DNA of 64,000 nt. It comes from Gliomastix tumulicola (taxonomy: Eukaryota; Ascomycota; Sordariomycetes; Hypocreales; Bionectriaceae). The position numbers and the translations under genes were made by a program. The DNA lies in NCBI GenBank assembly GCA_001599755.1, contig BCHX01000004.1:1116001-1180000 (forward strand), read 5' to 3'. The notes beneath the pieces were generated by a model. It was not told where the DNA came from, did not search any database, and worked only from the letters and a program-made list of their open reading frames with translations. Position 1 is the first letter of the stretch. Each line of letters begins with the position of its first letter. Of this stretch, positions 24,001-33,904 are shown in pieces.

Positions 24001-25088
24001 CGCCCACAGCCCGAGCTTCGCCACCGCTAAACATGTCTTTCACGCCCGTGAACAAGCCCGTGTCGCAGAGCCGGGAGGCGACACCTGTTGGCAGCGCAAC
24101 CGCGAAAAGGAATGGCCAGACTTTGCAGTCCACTTCTTCCCCAAGTGATACTCAGGACGCAAAGACGGACGAGGCTCCTGCTGTTCGTGACCATCAGCAA
24201 CAACACGATGACGAGAACCGGGAATACTTGAGCGCATTTCTCAGACGTTCTACTAAACCCAAGCGACCTTCGACTACCGATACAGGATCGCCCATTGCGC
24301 AAACGCCAGCTCGACGACCTCTTGTGGCCAAGAGTCCTAATAGGCTTAGTGAGAGCCCGGAGAAGACGAAGCGAAAGCGTGAGGCTGATGAGCCTGAGAA
24401 TTCGCCAGCGAAACAGGACCCTGTGGCGAAGAAGCCTCGAGTGGGATCCAAGGTTGGAAGACCTGCCAAGGCTACTTCGACCGCATCTAAGGCTACGGCA
24501 CAGAAGGCCAACAAGGGTCTTCCTAAAGCTGCTGAGCAGGATGAAGCGGGCGATAATACTGCCGAAGCCCCTGTCCGTCGGTCCAGCCGACTGAACACCA
24601 AGGAGACGAAGTCTGTCCTGCCCACCGCGATCAAGCTCAGCCGACCGGGAACGGCCAAGGACAACTTGCCAACTTTGAACTCGGCAGTTCGCAATGAGCA
24701 AGCTGAGCTCTCTCGACAGACCAACTCGAACACTAGAAAGAATCGGGGCAAAGCCGAGTCTGTGCAGCAGGTACTGGCCCGAGTTTCATCTGATGAGTCG
24801 TCAGGAGACGACAGCGATGAAGTGACGAAAGACTCCAAGTCCTCGAAGAGCGGTAAGACCGTTGCTTGGAAGGACCCGATCGAGTCCCATCAAGTCCAGA
24901 AGCCTACGAGAGGTAGACCGAAGAAGCAGCAGCAAGCTCCAGCGCCTTCTGAGGAGAAGAAGGCTGCGAAGCCGGCGCCCAAGTCTCGCATCGCCAAGCC
25001 TGCTGCCGGGACTGCGAGTCTGGGCCGAACCAACAACGGCACGCCTGCGAAGCGTGTGACGCGCTCCCGAGCACGAGGAGGCGCCTGA
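21007..25088 (+). CDS. Large disordered nuclear protein with AT-hook, unrecognised
   Basis: I do not recognise the family. My model has four exons (21007-21050, 21111-21218, 21283-21593, 21649-25088) with introns of 60, 64 and 55 bp, giving 1300 residues. The second intron (GTACGA donor, GCTAACG branch, TAG acceptor) and third (GTATGT donor) are chosen because they alone keep one open frame into the long last exon. The N-terminal 280 residues contain a more ordered part (WAASLAVQGHQERLRAWDRV and SPLLAEAWKKLGLLSEKAAK). The rest is Ser/Thr-Pro-rich with many SP/TP sites. A short ordered island sits near SVQQLVKMVEDRCDGHAKAV and LIVRFKLPMKYAAMF. The C terminus is Lys/Ala/Pro-rich, with an AT-hook core RGRPKK and a basic end RVTRSRARGGA. 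Composition indicates a chromatin- or chromosome-associated protein with many potential proline-directed phosphorylation sites. Exons 1-3 are less sure than exon 4. Confidence 0.7.
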
Positions 25089-25839
25089 ACAAGAAGTTTG
25101 ATATATATATCTATCGACGAGATCGCGACGATGAGTTCGCGATGAAGAGATCTTTGCGGTTGGTGCGAGGGAGCACCCGAGGCAGAGATGACACGAGTGA
25201 CGAAGGATTGGTTCTGTTTTCTGTTTCTTGTTTTTCCTTTTCATTTTGGGCGTTGCAGGGAGGCGCTGAGATTGAGCTTTTGATACCCTGCTGCGCATTG
25301 GAACTTCGGCAGGAAGCCGACGATTTGTCTTTTGGTCTTGATTCTTTTTGGAGCTTTTTACGGATTGAGGAAAAGGATTCGTTTTTTTTTGGAGGCATTA
25401 TTAGACATGACGATTGTTGGAGTTCTTACAAAAGAGAGAGCCTTAGCAGGGGCTTATAGATTGAATGGCCTGGACTGACCCTTGAGACGACATGGGATGG
25501 TCTGGAGGCCTTGAATGCAAAAGGAGGCGCGAGATGCCTCTTTGATTTCTTGCGATTGATCGTTTTGCCTGTGACTGCTGGTTGCACGATGCTGCCTTGC
25601 CTGGATGTGAATGGTGATGGGCGTGTTTGCTAAGTCACCTCACACACACACAGGCGGCCTCTTTTCCAGCGCTACGGCGCCTAGACCAAAACGAGCGTCA
25701 GCCTTCTCCACAGCCGATCCCGGCGTGCTGTCATTAATATCCTCCGTCTTACACAATCCGAACACCAACTCTCTCACAACACGCGCCAAACATCATCCAT
25801 CCATCGTCAGTAACGCTCCTGTCGTGGACATACAGCATC
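25089..25839. other. Intergenic region upstream of the MBL fusion gene
   Basis: This is the 3' flank of the AT-hook gene and the promoter of the MBL fusion gene, both on the plus strand. I see no gene. A short CA run lies at 25641-25653. Confidence 0.45.
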
Positions 25840-27246
25840 ATGGACTACATCGGCACCGAGTTCCCGACGGTGGAGGAGGCGTACGCGACGGTCGAGACGG
25901 CGCAAAAGGCCCTCGGGTACGTGGTCATCAAGTGCAGCAGCAAGCACCACAACGGGCGGCTGCGGACGCTGCAGGTGCGCTGCCAGCACAGCGGGCCGCC
26001 GCGGCGCTGGGGCGGCAACAAGGGCCGGTACAACACGACGAGCCGCAAGACGGACTGCCCGTTCAAGGTCAACATCAACCTGTCGCTGCGGGTCGGGCGG
26101 GCGGCGCTGGTGGTCAAGGACGCGACGCACAACCACCAGCCCGTGCGGGACGAGCAGGGGAATCCCGTGCGGCATGTCAAGTCCAAGGGGCGCAAGGCCG
26201 GCGGCGGCGAGGCGACACAGCAGCCGGTCGCGGTGGCGGGCTTGGAGGAGTTTGAGCGCGAGGCGTACGATGCGGAGACGGCGGCGTCGTGGAGGGTGTG
26301 CTGCACGTGCGGGACGCAGTTCCCCACGGCGGACGCGGACGCCGTGACGAGCTGCCACATCTGCAGCGACCCGAGGCAGTTCGTGCCGCCGACGGGGCAG
26401 AGCTTCACGACGCTGGCCGAGGCGACGGGGCAGGGCCACCGCAACGAGTTCACGCCGTACGCGGGCGACCCGCGGATCACCTTCATCGAGACGACGCCCA
26501 AGTTCGGCATCGGGCAGCGCGCGATGCTGGTGCGCACGGCGCGGGGCAACATCCTCTGGGACTGCATCGCGCTGCTGGACGGGGAGACCATCGGGCGGAT
26601 CGTGGCGATGGGCGGCCTGCGCGCCATGGTCATCAGCCACCCGCACTTCTACAGCACGCACGTGCAGTGGGCGCGGGCGTTTGGGTGTCCCGTGTACATC
26701 GCGGCCGAGGACCAGGGCTGGCGGACGATGCAGTCGGCGCACGTGCGGCTCGTCACAGACACAGAGACGGAGATCCTGGGCCCCGATGCGGGCGTCAAGG
26801 TCATCAAGCTGGGCGGGCATTTTCCCGGGTCGATGGTGCTGCGTTTCGACGGGCGCCTGCTCGTCGCCGACACGCTGATGACGACGCCCGCCGGTCTCGG
26901 ACTCTGGCCTGACGGTGCACGGCCCCCGGGGCTCAACTCGTACTCCTTCCTCTGGAGCATCCCCAACATGATCCCGCTGGGCGTCGACGAGCTCTGGCGC
27001 ATGTGGGGGACCCTGGGCCGGTACAGCTTCCGGTCGACGCACGGCGGCTTCCGGGGGATGGACATTGAGGATGCGGACGTCAAGGCGCGCGTGCTGGAGA
27101 GCATGCAGATCCAGTGCAGGGCCATGGGCCACGCGAACCACCCGCTGCTGAGTGTCAGTCTTGCGGCGTCTGTGCCTGCTGCTGCTGCTGCTGCTGCGAC
27201 GACGGCTATCGATGGCGTGGTTGCTATAACAGCGGACGAGGAATAA
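25840..27246 (+). CDS. FAR1-like zinc finger fused to metallo-beta-lactamase-fold protein
   Basis: One uninterrupted frame of 468 residues joins two unrelated modules. Residues 1-105 resemble a FAR1/WRKY-GCM1-type DNA-binding finger: Cys48, Cys73 in TDCPFKV, and the HNH pair His97/His99 in DATHNHQP, with basic residues between. This type of finger occurs in Mutator-like transposases and factors derived from them. After a basic Gly/Ala linker, residues 151-180 form a CxxC...CxxC zinc knuckle (Cys154/157 and Cys172/175, followed by DPRQFVPPTGQ). A metallo-beta-lactamase fold of the fungal/plant cytosolic subfamily follows: FIETTPKFGIGQRAMLVRT, then VISHPHFYSTH (His267, His269), GGHFPGS (His327) and ADT (Asp344). 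The canonical HxHxDH Asp is replaced, as in that subfamily. No signal peptide is present. The DNA is GC-rich and no intron is needed. Substrate unknown. Confidence 0.85.
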   Translation: MDYIGTEFPTVEEAYATVETAQKALGYVVIKCSSKHHNGRLRTLQVRCQHSGPPRRWGGNKGRYNTTSRKTDCPFKVNINLSLRVGRAALVVKDATHNHQPVRDEQGNPVRHVKSKGRKAGGGEATQQPVAVAGLEEFEREAYDAETAASWRVCCTCGTQFPTADADAVTSCHICSDPRQFVPPTGQSFTTLAEATGQGHRNEFTPYAGDPRITFIETTPKFGIGQRAMLVRTARGNILWDCIALLDGETIGRIVAMGGLRAMVISHPHFYSTHVQWARAFGCPVYIAAEDQGWRTMQSAHVRLVTDTETEILGPDAGVKVIKLGGHFPGSMVLRFDGRLLVADTLMTTPAGLGLWPDGARPPGLNSYSFLWSIPNMIPLGVDELWRMWGTLGRYSFRSTHGGFRGMDIEDADVKARVLESMQIQCRAMGHANHPLLSVSLAASVPAAAAAAATTAIDGVVAITADEE

Positions 27247-27544
27247 GTGATGATGATCAAGTTTGTGCTTTTTTTATTTTGCTGATCTGAAATGTTTGTT
27301 CAATGAGACCCCATGTACTATATCAGAGACCAAAGCTTGCTTCATGTCCAGAAGATGCGCCGGTAATTGCAATATCCTATTTCCAATCTGAGTGGACGAA
27401 AAGGAGAGAGGGGGGGACAAAATGGGGGGGGGGTATAACAAGAGACGCCAGGTATGATATCCAACTCCGTGCTGAAGAAAAAAAAAAGGCCAAGGACAAA
27501 TGACAAAGGGAATGAGAGCACCAGCCCAAAAATTCTGGCCCCCC

Positions 27545-28131
27545 CTAATGAATCTCGCGGCAGGTCTTGGAGCCCTGGCGTAAACAGCGGTCGAGCTTGG
27601 ACCAGCCCTCCTCGGGGAGGAGGTCGATGACGGACTCGTTGAGGGTGTCGATGATGAACCGGTTAGCTGCAGAATCAGGTGTCAGTCCTTGCTGTATTTG
27701 CCTCTCCTCAAAGAAATTCCCAACTCACGCATCAGATTCACAGCCGCCGCGTCGCCGGCATCAAGCGCCAGGTCGATGCGCGTCGAGTGGTAGCAGTTGT
27801 ACGCCTCCTGCAGCTCGAGCATGCACCGCCACAGCTCCTTGCAGTCGCCGGCCGTCATGCCCTCGCAGCTCCTGTCCGAGGCCGCGGACTGGCGGCGGCT
27901 GGGCGGCGCATCATCGGTGTTCAGGGACATTCTCGGGCGGGTTGTGTTGTCGTATCTGTGGTGGTGTGTTTGGTGGTGTGTTTGGTGTGGTGGTGGTTGT
28001 GGTTGGCTGTAGTTTGTATGATCGTTGCCTTGGGTGTAGGACAGCGCTGCAGCGGCGCTGGGGCTCTCGTCGCTGGAGGAGGCCGAGCAGGTGGAGGAGG
28101 TCGAGGGTCGTCGGTAGAGGAAGAAGGTCAT
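27545..28131 (-). CDS. Small Cys-containing conserved-looking fungal protein
   Basis: I do not recognise a named family. Two minus-strand exons (28131-27729 and 27666-27545, intron of 62 bp with GTGAGT donor and CTGCAG acceptor) give 174 residues. The first 67 residues are low-complexity Ser, His and Gln-rich. An alternative start at Met68 (27930) would remove them. From about residue 89 there is a helical region with spaced cysteines (Cys89, 97, 103, 113) and the segments CKELWRCMLELQEAYNC and NRFIIDTLNESVIDLLPEEG, ending in a Cys-containing tail (DRCLRQGSKTCREIH). The ordered half begins well after the low-complexity leader and continues in frame across the splice, which supports coding. 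It is convergent with the MBL fusion gene, 298 bp away, and has a very long upstream region. Confidence 0.65.
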
Positions 28132-28351
28132 GATGGGCGGCGAGTGTCGCGATCCTTATAAGTGAAATAAAATAGTCCCTTTTTGCTCTTTGATGACAAG
28201 GCACCCCTTTCCAAAATAAGAGAATGCTACCCGTACACCCCTCAAATCAGAAAAAAAAAAGGAACCACTTCTTTCTTTTTCCTTTCTTAATTATTTCGGG
28301 CGAGCCGTGTTCTATAAGTACTTCTATGCAAGGTACCTATAAGCTGAGCAG

Positions 28352-28386
28352 AAGGAGGAGGAGGAGGAGGAGGAAGAGGAAGAGGA
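28352..28386. repeat. (GGA)n purine microsatellite
   Basis: About eight GGA units followed by GGAAGA variants, giving a 35-base purine-only strand. Confidence 0.85.
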
Positions 28387-30033
28387 ATGAATGGAAGGGG
28401 GGTGGTTTGCCGGAGAAGCAGCGGTTCGAGGTGGGTGTGTGGGTTTTTTCCGCGGGTTTTGTGATATGTGATATGATGGGATGGATGGATGAATGGCTCG
28501 CCGGGGCTTGTTTATTAAGTCAGGGAAGGGTCAGGTAATAAAGGATAAAAAAGAAGGAAGAATGAGGATAACGTGTGGCTGTGACTCTTCTTCTGTTCTT
28601 TCTTCCCGACGGCTCGCTCGGCTTGCGTGGCTTGGGGGAGGTTTTGTGTGTCGTTGGTCAAAACGGCGGCGGGTGGCCCGTTCGTAATTTATAAGGATGA
28701 GAAAGACGTGGTGGTGTGTGTGTTTCTTTTTGTGTTGTTGGTTCTTTTCTTGTTAAGATGAGGCCGGGTGATGAGTTGTCACCGAGCTTTCATGCCTGAA
28801 AAAAAAAAACCAGACAGATTTGGCCCTTTGGGAGTGGCTTGTTGGGTGCGGTTTTGTTTAGGCGGTTGGTCGGTGGGGAGAGGGGTTAATGATTTTCATG
28901 CATCGTGGATCAAGACGAAGCAAGGGGAGGCCTGGTTGATGCAAGACTACGATTCAGGAGCAGTCTTTTTTTCGGGCTGGCAGATGTGATGGAAGAGTAG
29001 TTGCAGAGCAAGAGATAGAAGAAACAGAGTGCGAGAGAGTTGGACGAGGAGGGCACCAGCGCCGTTCTTCTACTCTACCGATAGACACCCGGACACCCTC
29101 TACTACGCCCTCCTCTTGATATCATACCAGAAGTGCAACCCTCACACATCACCCATCACCGGAGTCCCGCACGTCAAGGGTGTCATGTCATGGCCCCAGA
29201 CTAGCGCAGCCCGTCGCCCGTAGTGCGTGGCATCCACTCCCCCCCCCTCTACCCTTCCCTACCCTTCCGGGTGGGAAGCTTTCACGCCGCTCTTTTCTTG
29301 TCTTGCTTTGACTATCATCGTCGTCACCGTGAAGGAAAAGGGGTGTGATGACTGCAGGGGGGCTTAGGTTCAACGTACGTGTGTGCGCCTCTATTTGGTC
29401 ATCTCACCCTCCCCAAAGGTGCCAAGTATGGCGCAGGGGACGCAGATAACAGAGGGGGTCATTCACATCTACGAGGCAACACGAGGAGCCTGTATTTTTT
29501 TGGTTTTTTTTTTTCCAATATCAGAGTCATAGGTGGGAAAACCGGCACCCCGAGCTGCCCACCCCCTCTCAGATGTGCTGCTCCGGTTGCAGAGCATGCA
29601 TAGCATAGGCTGGATGGACGGCAGAATAACGTTCAAACGTTCGTCAGGCCGGGGTGACTAATACCTTACGACCACCACTTTCAGACGGGACCATAATAAG
29701 CCCATGCACGCCCACGGATGGCATGGGCTTGCGAGGAAGAAGGAGGAGTGGGCTCGGGCGGTGGTCGTCACATGTTTCTGCCCTTTCGCTCATTGGTGCT
29801 GCAGATGGCGTGTGCGATTTCGCGATGAGTGGCATCACACGGGCGGGGGATCGGGTAGGGGGGGGGGTTGTTTTCTAGTGGACTCGTGATAGGTGAGAAC
29901 AGGCTTGCATTTGTCTGGTTCCTTGAATCTCTCTCTTTGTGATACGTGTATTACTTACTACCTGGCTGGAAGGAGCAAAGGTAATAGAACCGGGCATGAC
30001 GAGTATGAAGCGTCGTCATGCAACATGCGTGCA

Positions 30034-30063
30034 TGCCATGCCCATGCCATGCCATGCCATGCA
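30034..30063. repeat. (CATGC)n short tandem repeat
   Basis: A run of five-base CATGC units with one C insertion. It is flanked by further ATGC-containing sequence. Confidence 0.8.
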
Positions 30064-30731
30064 ATGCGACGCACGCATCCTGGGAAGAACTGGTGTCATT
30101 TCACACCGATCCATCAGACTCGTTTCTCCGGCACTGAACCTTTGGCCTGCGATTTTGACGGGCGGGCGGGCAGTAGGGGAGATCCCTGCACGCGCTGGGC
30201 GATCAATGCAACAGCCGACCATCGGAGAGGGGGCCATCGCGGCAAGGGAGGGGGGCCTCCAAGAGCTACGATAGTTAGGTTGGTTAGTCTGATTGGGCAC
30301 TGGGAGGTGACATGGTCTGGTTCCGGTCCCTGCTGGCGTGTGTGTGTGCGCTGTCCTGAGTATCGTATCTGAGCCCTGTTCCCTTACGTGGCCCTGGCCC
30401 TGGGAAAGGGAAAAAGCATCGGGCTGGCGAGGCGCAGTCAGTTGATGTCACAATCTGACAGACCTGACGCCAGGAGGACGAAAGCCCAGCATTCCAGGTT
30501 CAAGGTCTAGACAGGTCCAAGGCCAAGGCGAGCTGACCAGCCTTAGTCACCACCAGCAGGAAAAGGTGGCACACGCTTCAAACAAGCCAAACCAGTATTC
30601 CTCTGGCCCTCCCGACAGGAAAGCTTATCTCCCGCGTGGTCAGCAGGTACAGGAACGGGAAACGGGCAAGGACAGGAATGAAGAGAAGAGGGGGGAGCAG
30701 CAGCAGCCCGGTTCGTGATCGGTTCACTTCG

Positions 30732-30756
30732 GGTGGTGGTGGTGGTGGTGGTGGTG
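30732..30756. repeat. (GGT)n trinucleotide microsatellite
   Basis: About eight GGT units, extended on the right by degenerate GAT and GGT triplets. Confidence 0.9.
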
Positions 30757-31764
30757 ATGATGGTGGTCACATGGGGGCCAAAAAATGGCCATCCCTACCC
30801 TAGGTGTCCTTGACGTGCTTGATCTTGGCTTCCCTGTGATCTGCCGTGGGGGGGCCTGAGTGACTGATGGCGAAAAAAAGAGGCGGTGACTGGATGACAG
30901 TGACAACTGAGACATGCAGGCAGGAGCAGATAAGCCTTTTCCCGGCAGCGATCATGCGGTTTGCGGGTATGGCTGTGTGGGGCGGAGAGAGCCAGACAGC
31001 TCGATTTGGAGGGAACTGGCACGCTGGAGCAGAGGAGCTGAGAACCTGGAGCGCGGTTGGAGCCAGAAGGGTTGGAGTCAGGACGAGAGGGCGCCCGGGA
31101 AGGACCCGATGAGGGAGTCGGAGTGCTGCTTGTGTCAATGTGTTATTAGGTAAGGCTTTTCACCCTGATGGTGTGACCTGAGGGTGACAGTGATGCACTG
31201 ACCACACGCCGCCGCCTGTGATGCGACTTCACCGCAGTCCGGAGCAGCAAACGGGTAATAGTCCCCGATCTGGCAACCGCTGCATTCGGGATGGCTTCAG
31301 CTTTGCCAGAAACCGAAAACCGAATTTTCGAGCAGCCACAACACGAGATTTCTGCTCTAGGGTGGCCAATATTACCCAAATGTCCTTCCCGGAATGAGGG
31401 AGCAACGCACCGGCCGGGGTCCGGATAATTGCCCGAAGAAGATGAGATCGGAGTGTCGAGGTGGCCCGTGATCCGTCTTATAAATGCATTAATCAGGCGT
31501 TCGAAGCGGCATGGAAACAAAGAGAGGCCGAGGATGCGCGCGTGTGTGGCCTGACTGGCAGTGATTCACAGGCGCTGCATTTGCTTGATATTCCGAGGGG
31601 GACCCTCAGCACACTGCATGAGAGAGATCCTGTTACAGCCTTCATCCTGCATGGTCCCTGACATCTTGTGCATCGCCAGCAACGTATCAGCAATTACGAT
31701 TGGATACATTCGTCTCCTGCCTTCTACACTCACACCCTGACCCTCCATCCTCCAACCGTCAAAC

Positions 31765-31875
31765 ATGCTGCAGAAGAGCGTCGGCGTGTTCGTGCTGGCC
31801 GTGGTGCTGTGCAGCGGCGTCGTCAAGTACGTCGGCGTCAAGACCAAGTTGCGGCTGCAGACCATGATACACTAA
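31765..31875 (+). CDS. Candidate 36-residue membrane microprotein
   Basis: The ATG at 31765 (context CAAAC before ATG) opens a frame of 36 sense codons ending in TAA. In 35 of the 36 codons the third base is G or C, far beyond the flanking non-coding DNA and like the highly biased genes nearby. The peptide is one hydrophobic helix (VGVFVLAVVLCSGVVKYVGV) after MLQKS, followed by a basic tail (KTKLRLQTMIH). This suggests a single-pass membrane or mitochondrial microprotein. A donor-like GTACGT at 31827 leaves open that this is a first exon, but the codon bias continues past it, which argues for an unspliced gene. No family is recognised. Confidence 0.5.
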   Translation: MLQKSVGVFVLAVVLCSGVVKYVGVKTKLRLQTMIH

Positions 31876-32506
31876 TTTTCGACCTGCGATGCCCTCTCAC
31901 GCCTTCCATCGCCGACGGAGCGAGCGATGCGCGACGACGAAACACCGGATAGGGCTGTCAGATTTTAGCAGGTTCTGGTAAACCGTTAAGATTCTGTGCG
32001 ACAGTGGACAAGATTGGCTGTCCAGCGTCTTGGTTATTGGAAATGGTACCCCCACTCTTTCATGTCTCAACACGCAAAAGCCACCGCTGCCATTCAATGA
32101 TAACGAGGATGCATGCGGCCTCCCTTTTTCTACTCTTCCCCTTCTCTGAGATCGTCTCCAGGGCATTGAATTGCCTCACCTGCAGGCATTGGCCCATCTA
32201 CGGGCCTTCACCACGGAGAAATACAGTCGTTTCTGACTTGCGTTCCGACGATATTGATCCCCACCAGCCGCGATCGTTGCGTCATCTCGATATCACTCTC
32301 GATTACCGTCCGTCTGTATTGTAGCGAGCGAACTTGTCCACCATCTCCCATTGGATCGCATTGCCATCTATCCGGCGGCACCTGCATTAAGCTGGTAGAC
32401 CTGCGTTGACACTCCTTCTCGGGACGCGGCTCGCCGCCCCTCTTCCCTCACGACAATCGCAGCCTCAGCCATCCCAGACCCCTCGACGACGTCGCGCAAC
32501 ACCACC
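31876..32506. promoter_or_regulatory. Upstream region of the glycosyltransferase-like gene
   Basis: No coding sequence is visible. The last 150 bases are rich in C and CTC and probably form the 5' leader of the gene starting at 32507. Confidence 0.4.
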
Positions 32507-33904
32507 ATGTTCTCGATGCGAGGCCGCCGCTATGTCCTCCTGGCCCTCCTCCTCGCCGCCCTGACCATCATCATGCTCACCGACAACCCCCGACGCTCCC
32601 AGTTCCGCGCCCTCCTCTCCACCCTCCTCGGCTCCAGGCCCGGCGCTCCTACCACCGGCGATCCGGCCCCGGGGCCCCCCGGCGAGCCCCCAACGCCGAA
32701 ATACCTCCCCGAGCCGGCCTGGACGCCTCCGCCCGTGAAGGACCCGTTCCCCTTCCTCACGACGGCCGCGAAACCGCCGCCGATCCCGGCCTGGAACGTC
32801 CCCAAGAAGGACCTGCACGTCACCTACGGCCTCGACTACGCGCCGCCGCTCCTCATCGGCTTCACCCGCTCCTGGCCCATCCTCCTCCAGGCCGTCGTCA
32901 GCTACATCACCGCCGGCTGGCCCGCGGACCAGATCTACGTCGTCGAGAACACGGGCGTGCAGCGCGCGAACCTCGAGGGCCGGCTCACGCTGCAGAACCC
33001 CTTCTACCTCAACCACGCGCAGCTGGCCAAGCTCGGCGTGAACGTCGTCCGCGCCCCCGTCCTCATGAGCTTCGCGCAGCTGCAGAACTTCTATGTCTAC
33101 CTCGCGCACGAGCACGGCTGGCCCTACTACTTCTGGTCGCACCAGGACGTGCTCGCGCTCTCGTTCGAGGACGGCAACGACGCGACCCCGCCCTGGGACG
33201 AGGAGGGCTACAAGACCGTGTACGAGCTGTGCCTGGCGGAGCTGCGGCGCGCGGTGGACTCGGGCGAGCGCTGGGCGGACCGGTTCTTCGCGTACGACCA
33301 CCTGACGCTCGTGAACCGCGAGGCGTACGACGAGGTCGGCGGGTGGGACACCTTCATCCCCTACTACATCACCGACTGCGACATGCACTCGCGGCTGCTG
33401 ATGCACAACTGGACGCAGCGGGACGCCCGGGCGGGCATCATCACCGACGTGAGCACCGCGCTCGACGACCTGCTCGCGCTGTACCGCGACCCGACGCTCG
33501 AGCCGTCCTTTACCGATCCGAACCCGCCGGAGCCCAACATGGACAAGACGGATAGGAGGAGGAGGGCGAAGCGGGACGATGATGGCACGACGAGACTGGA
33601 GCGGAGGGTCGACGGCGAGGCGCCCGAGCTCGTGTACTGGTACCTGCTGCAGCAGACGGCGGACCACATGTGGCACTACAAGCACGGGGAGCGCGGGCGG
33701 AACACGTGGCAGCTCGGGCAGAAGGGCGGCAAGGGTGAGCCCTTCTACTACGACTCGCGCGGGCTGGCTGTTGCCATCGACGTGCTCACCGAGGCCGGGC
33801 GGGAGGTGTTCCGGAGGAAATGGGGGCACCAGGACTGTGATCTGATCACGGGGGCCGGGCTCAAGCTGGAGGACCAGTGGCTTGTCGAGCAGGACTGGGT
33901 TTGA
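32507..33904 (+). CDS. Type II membrane glycosyltransferase-like protein
   Basis: The 465-residue intronless product has a short basic cytosolic start (FSMRGRRY), one N-terminal membrane anchor (residues about 9-25, VLLALLLAALTIIML), a Pro-rich stem and a large lumenal domain. This is the usual architecture of Golgi glycosyltransferases. The domain shows a GT-A-like pattern: LIGFTRSWPILLQAVVSYI, then DQIYVVENTG, a central YYFWSHQDVLAL and a DxD-like DCD at about 290-292 in YITDCDMHSRL, preceded by EVGGWDTFIPYY. A basic loop (DRRRRAKRDDD) precedes the C-terminal part. I cannot name the sugar or linkage. The DNA is GC-rich, which creates a 454-codon antisense frame that I regard as a shadow. 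The fold call is an inference from anchor, DxD and order of motifs. Confidence 0.72.
   Translation: MFSMRGRRYVLLALLLAALTIIMLTDNPRRSQFRALLSTLLGSRPGAPTTGDPAPGPPGEPPTPKYLPEPAWTPPPVKDPFPFLTTAAKPPPIPAWNVPKKDLHVTYGLDYAPPLLIGFTRSWPILLQAVVSYITAGWPADQIYVVENTGVQRANLEGRLTLQNPFYLNHAQLAKLGVNVVRAPVLMSFAQLQNFYVYLAHEHGWPYYFWSHQDVLALSFEDGNDATPPWDEEGYKTVYELCLAELRRAVDSGERWADRFFAYDHLTLVNREAYDEVGGWDTFIPYYITDCDMHSRLLMHNWTQRDARAGIITDVSTALDDLLALYRDPTLEPSFTDPNPPEPNMDKTDRRRRAKRDDDGTTRLERRVDGEAPELVYWYLLQQTADHMWHYKHGERGRNTWQLGQKGGKGEPFYYDSRGLAVAIDVLTEAGREVFRRKWGHQDCDLITGAGLKLEDQWLVEQDWV

Larger units (their letters stand above)
28132..31764. other. Gene-poor 3.6-kb region with microsatellites
   Basis: Upstream of the small Cys protein (minus) and the microprotein candidate (plus). 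It holds GGA, ATGCC and GGT repeats and many poly-A/T and poly-G runs. Open frames here lack codon bias and domains. I see nothing coding. Confidence 0.5.

Noticed and set aside
25807..27141. 444-codon minus-strand frame opposite the MBL fusion gene
   Set aside because: Arg/His/Pro-rich translation without any domain. It is produced by the GC-rich third positions of the real plus-strand gene.
29893..30372. 159-codon plus-strand frame
   Set aside because: It spans the CATGC repeat, has mixed codon use and no recognisable segment.
32465..33829. 454-codon minus-strand frame opposite the glycosyltransferase-like gene
   Set aside because: Val/Arg/Glu low-complexity translation, with no motif. 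The plus strand has a membrane anchor and DxD pattern.
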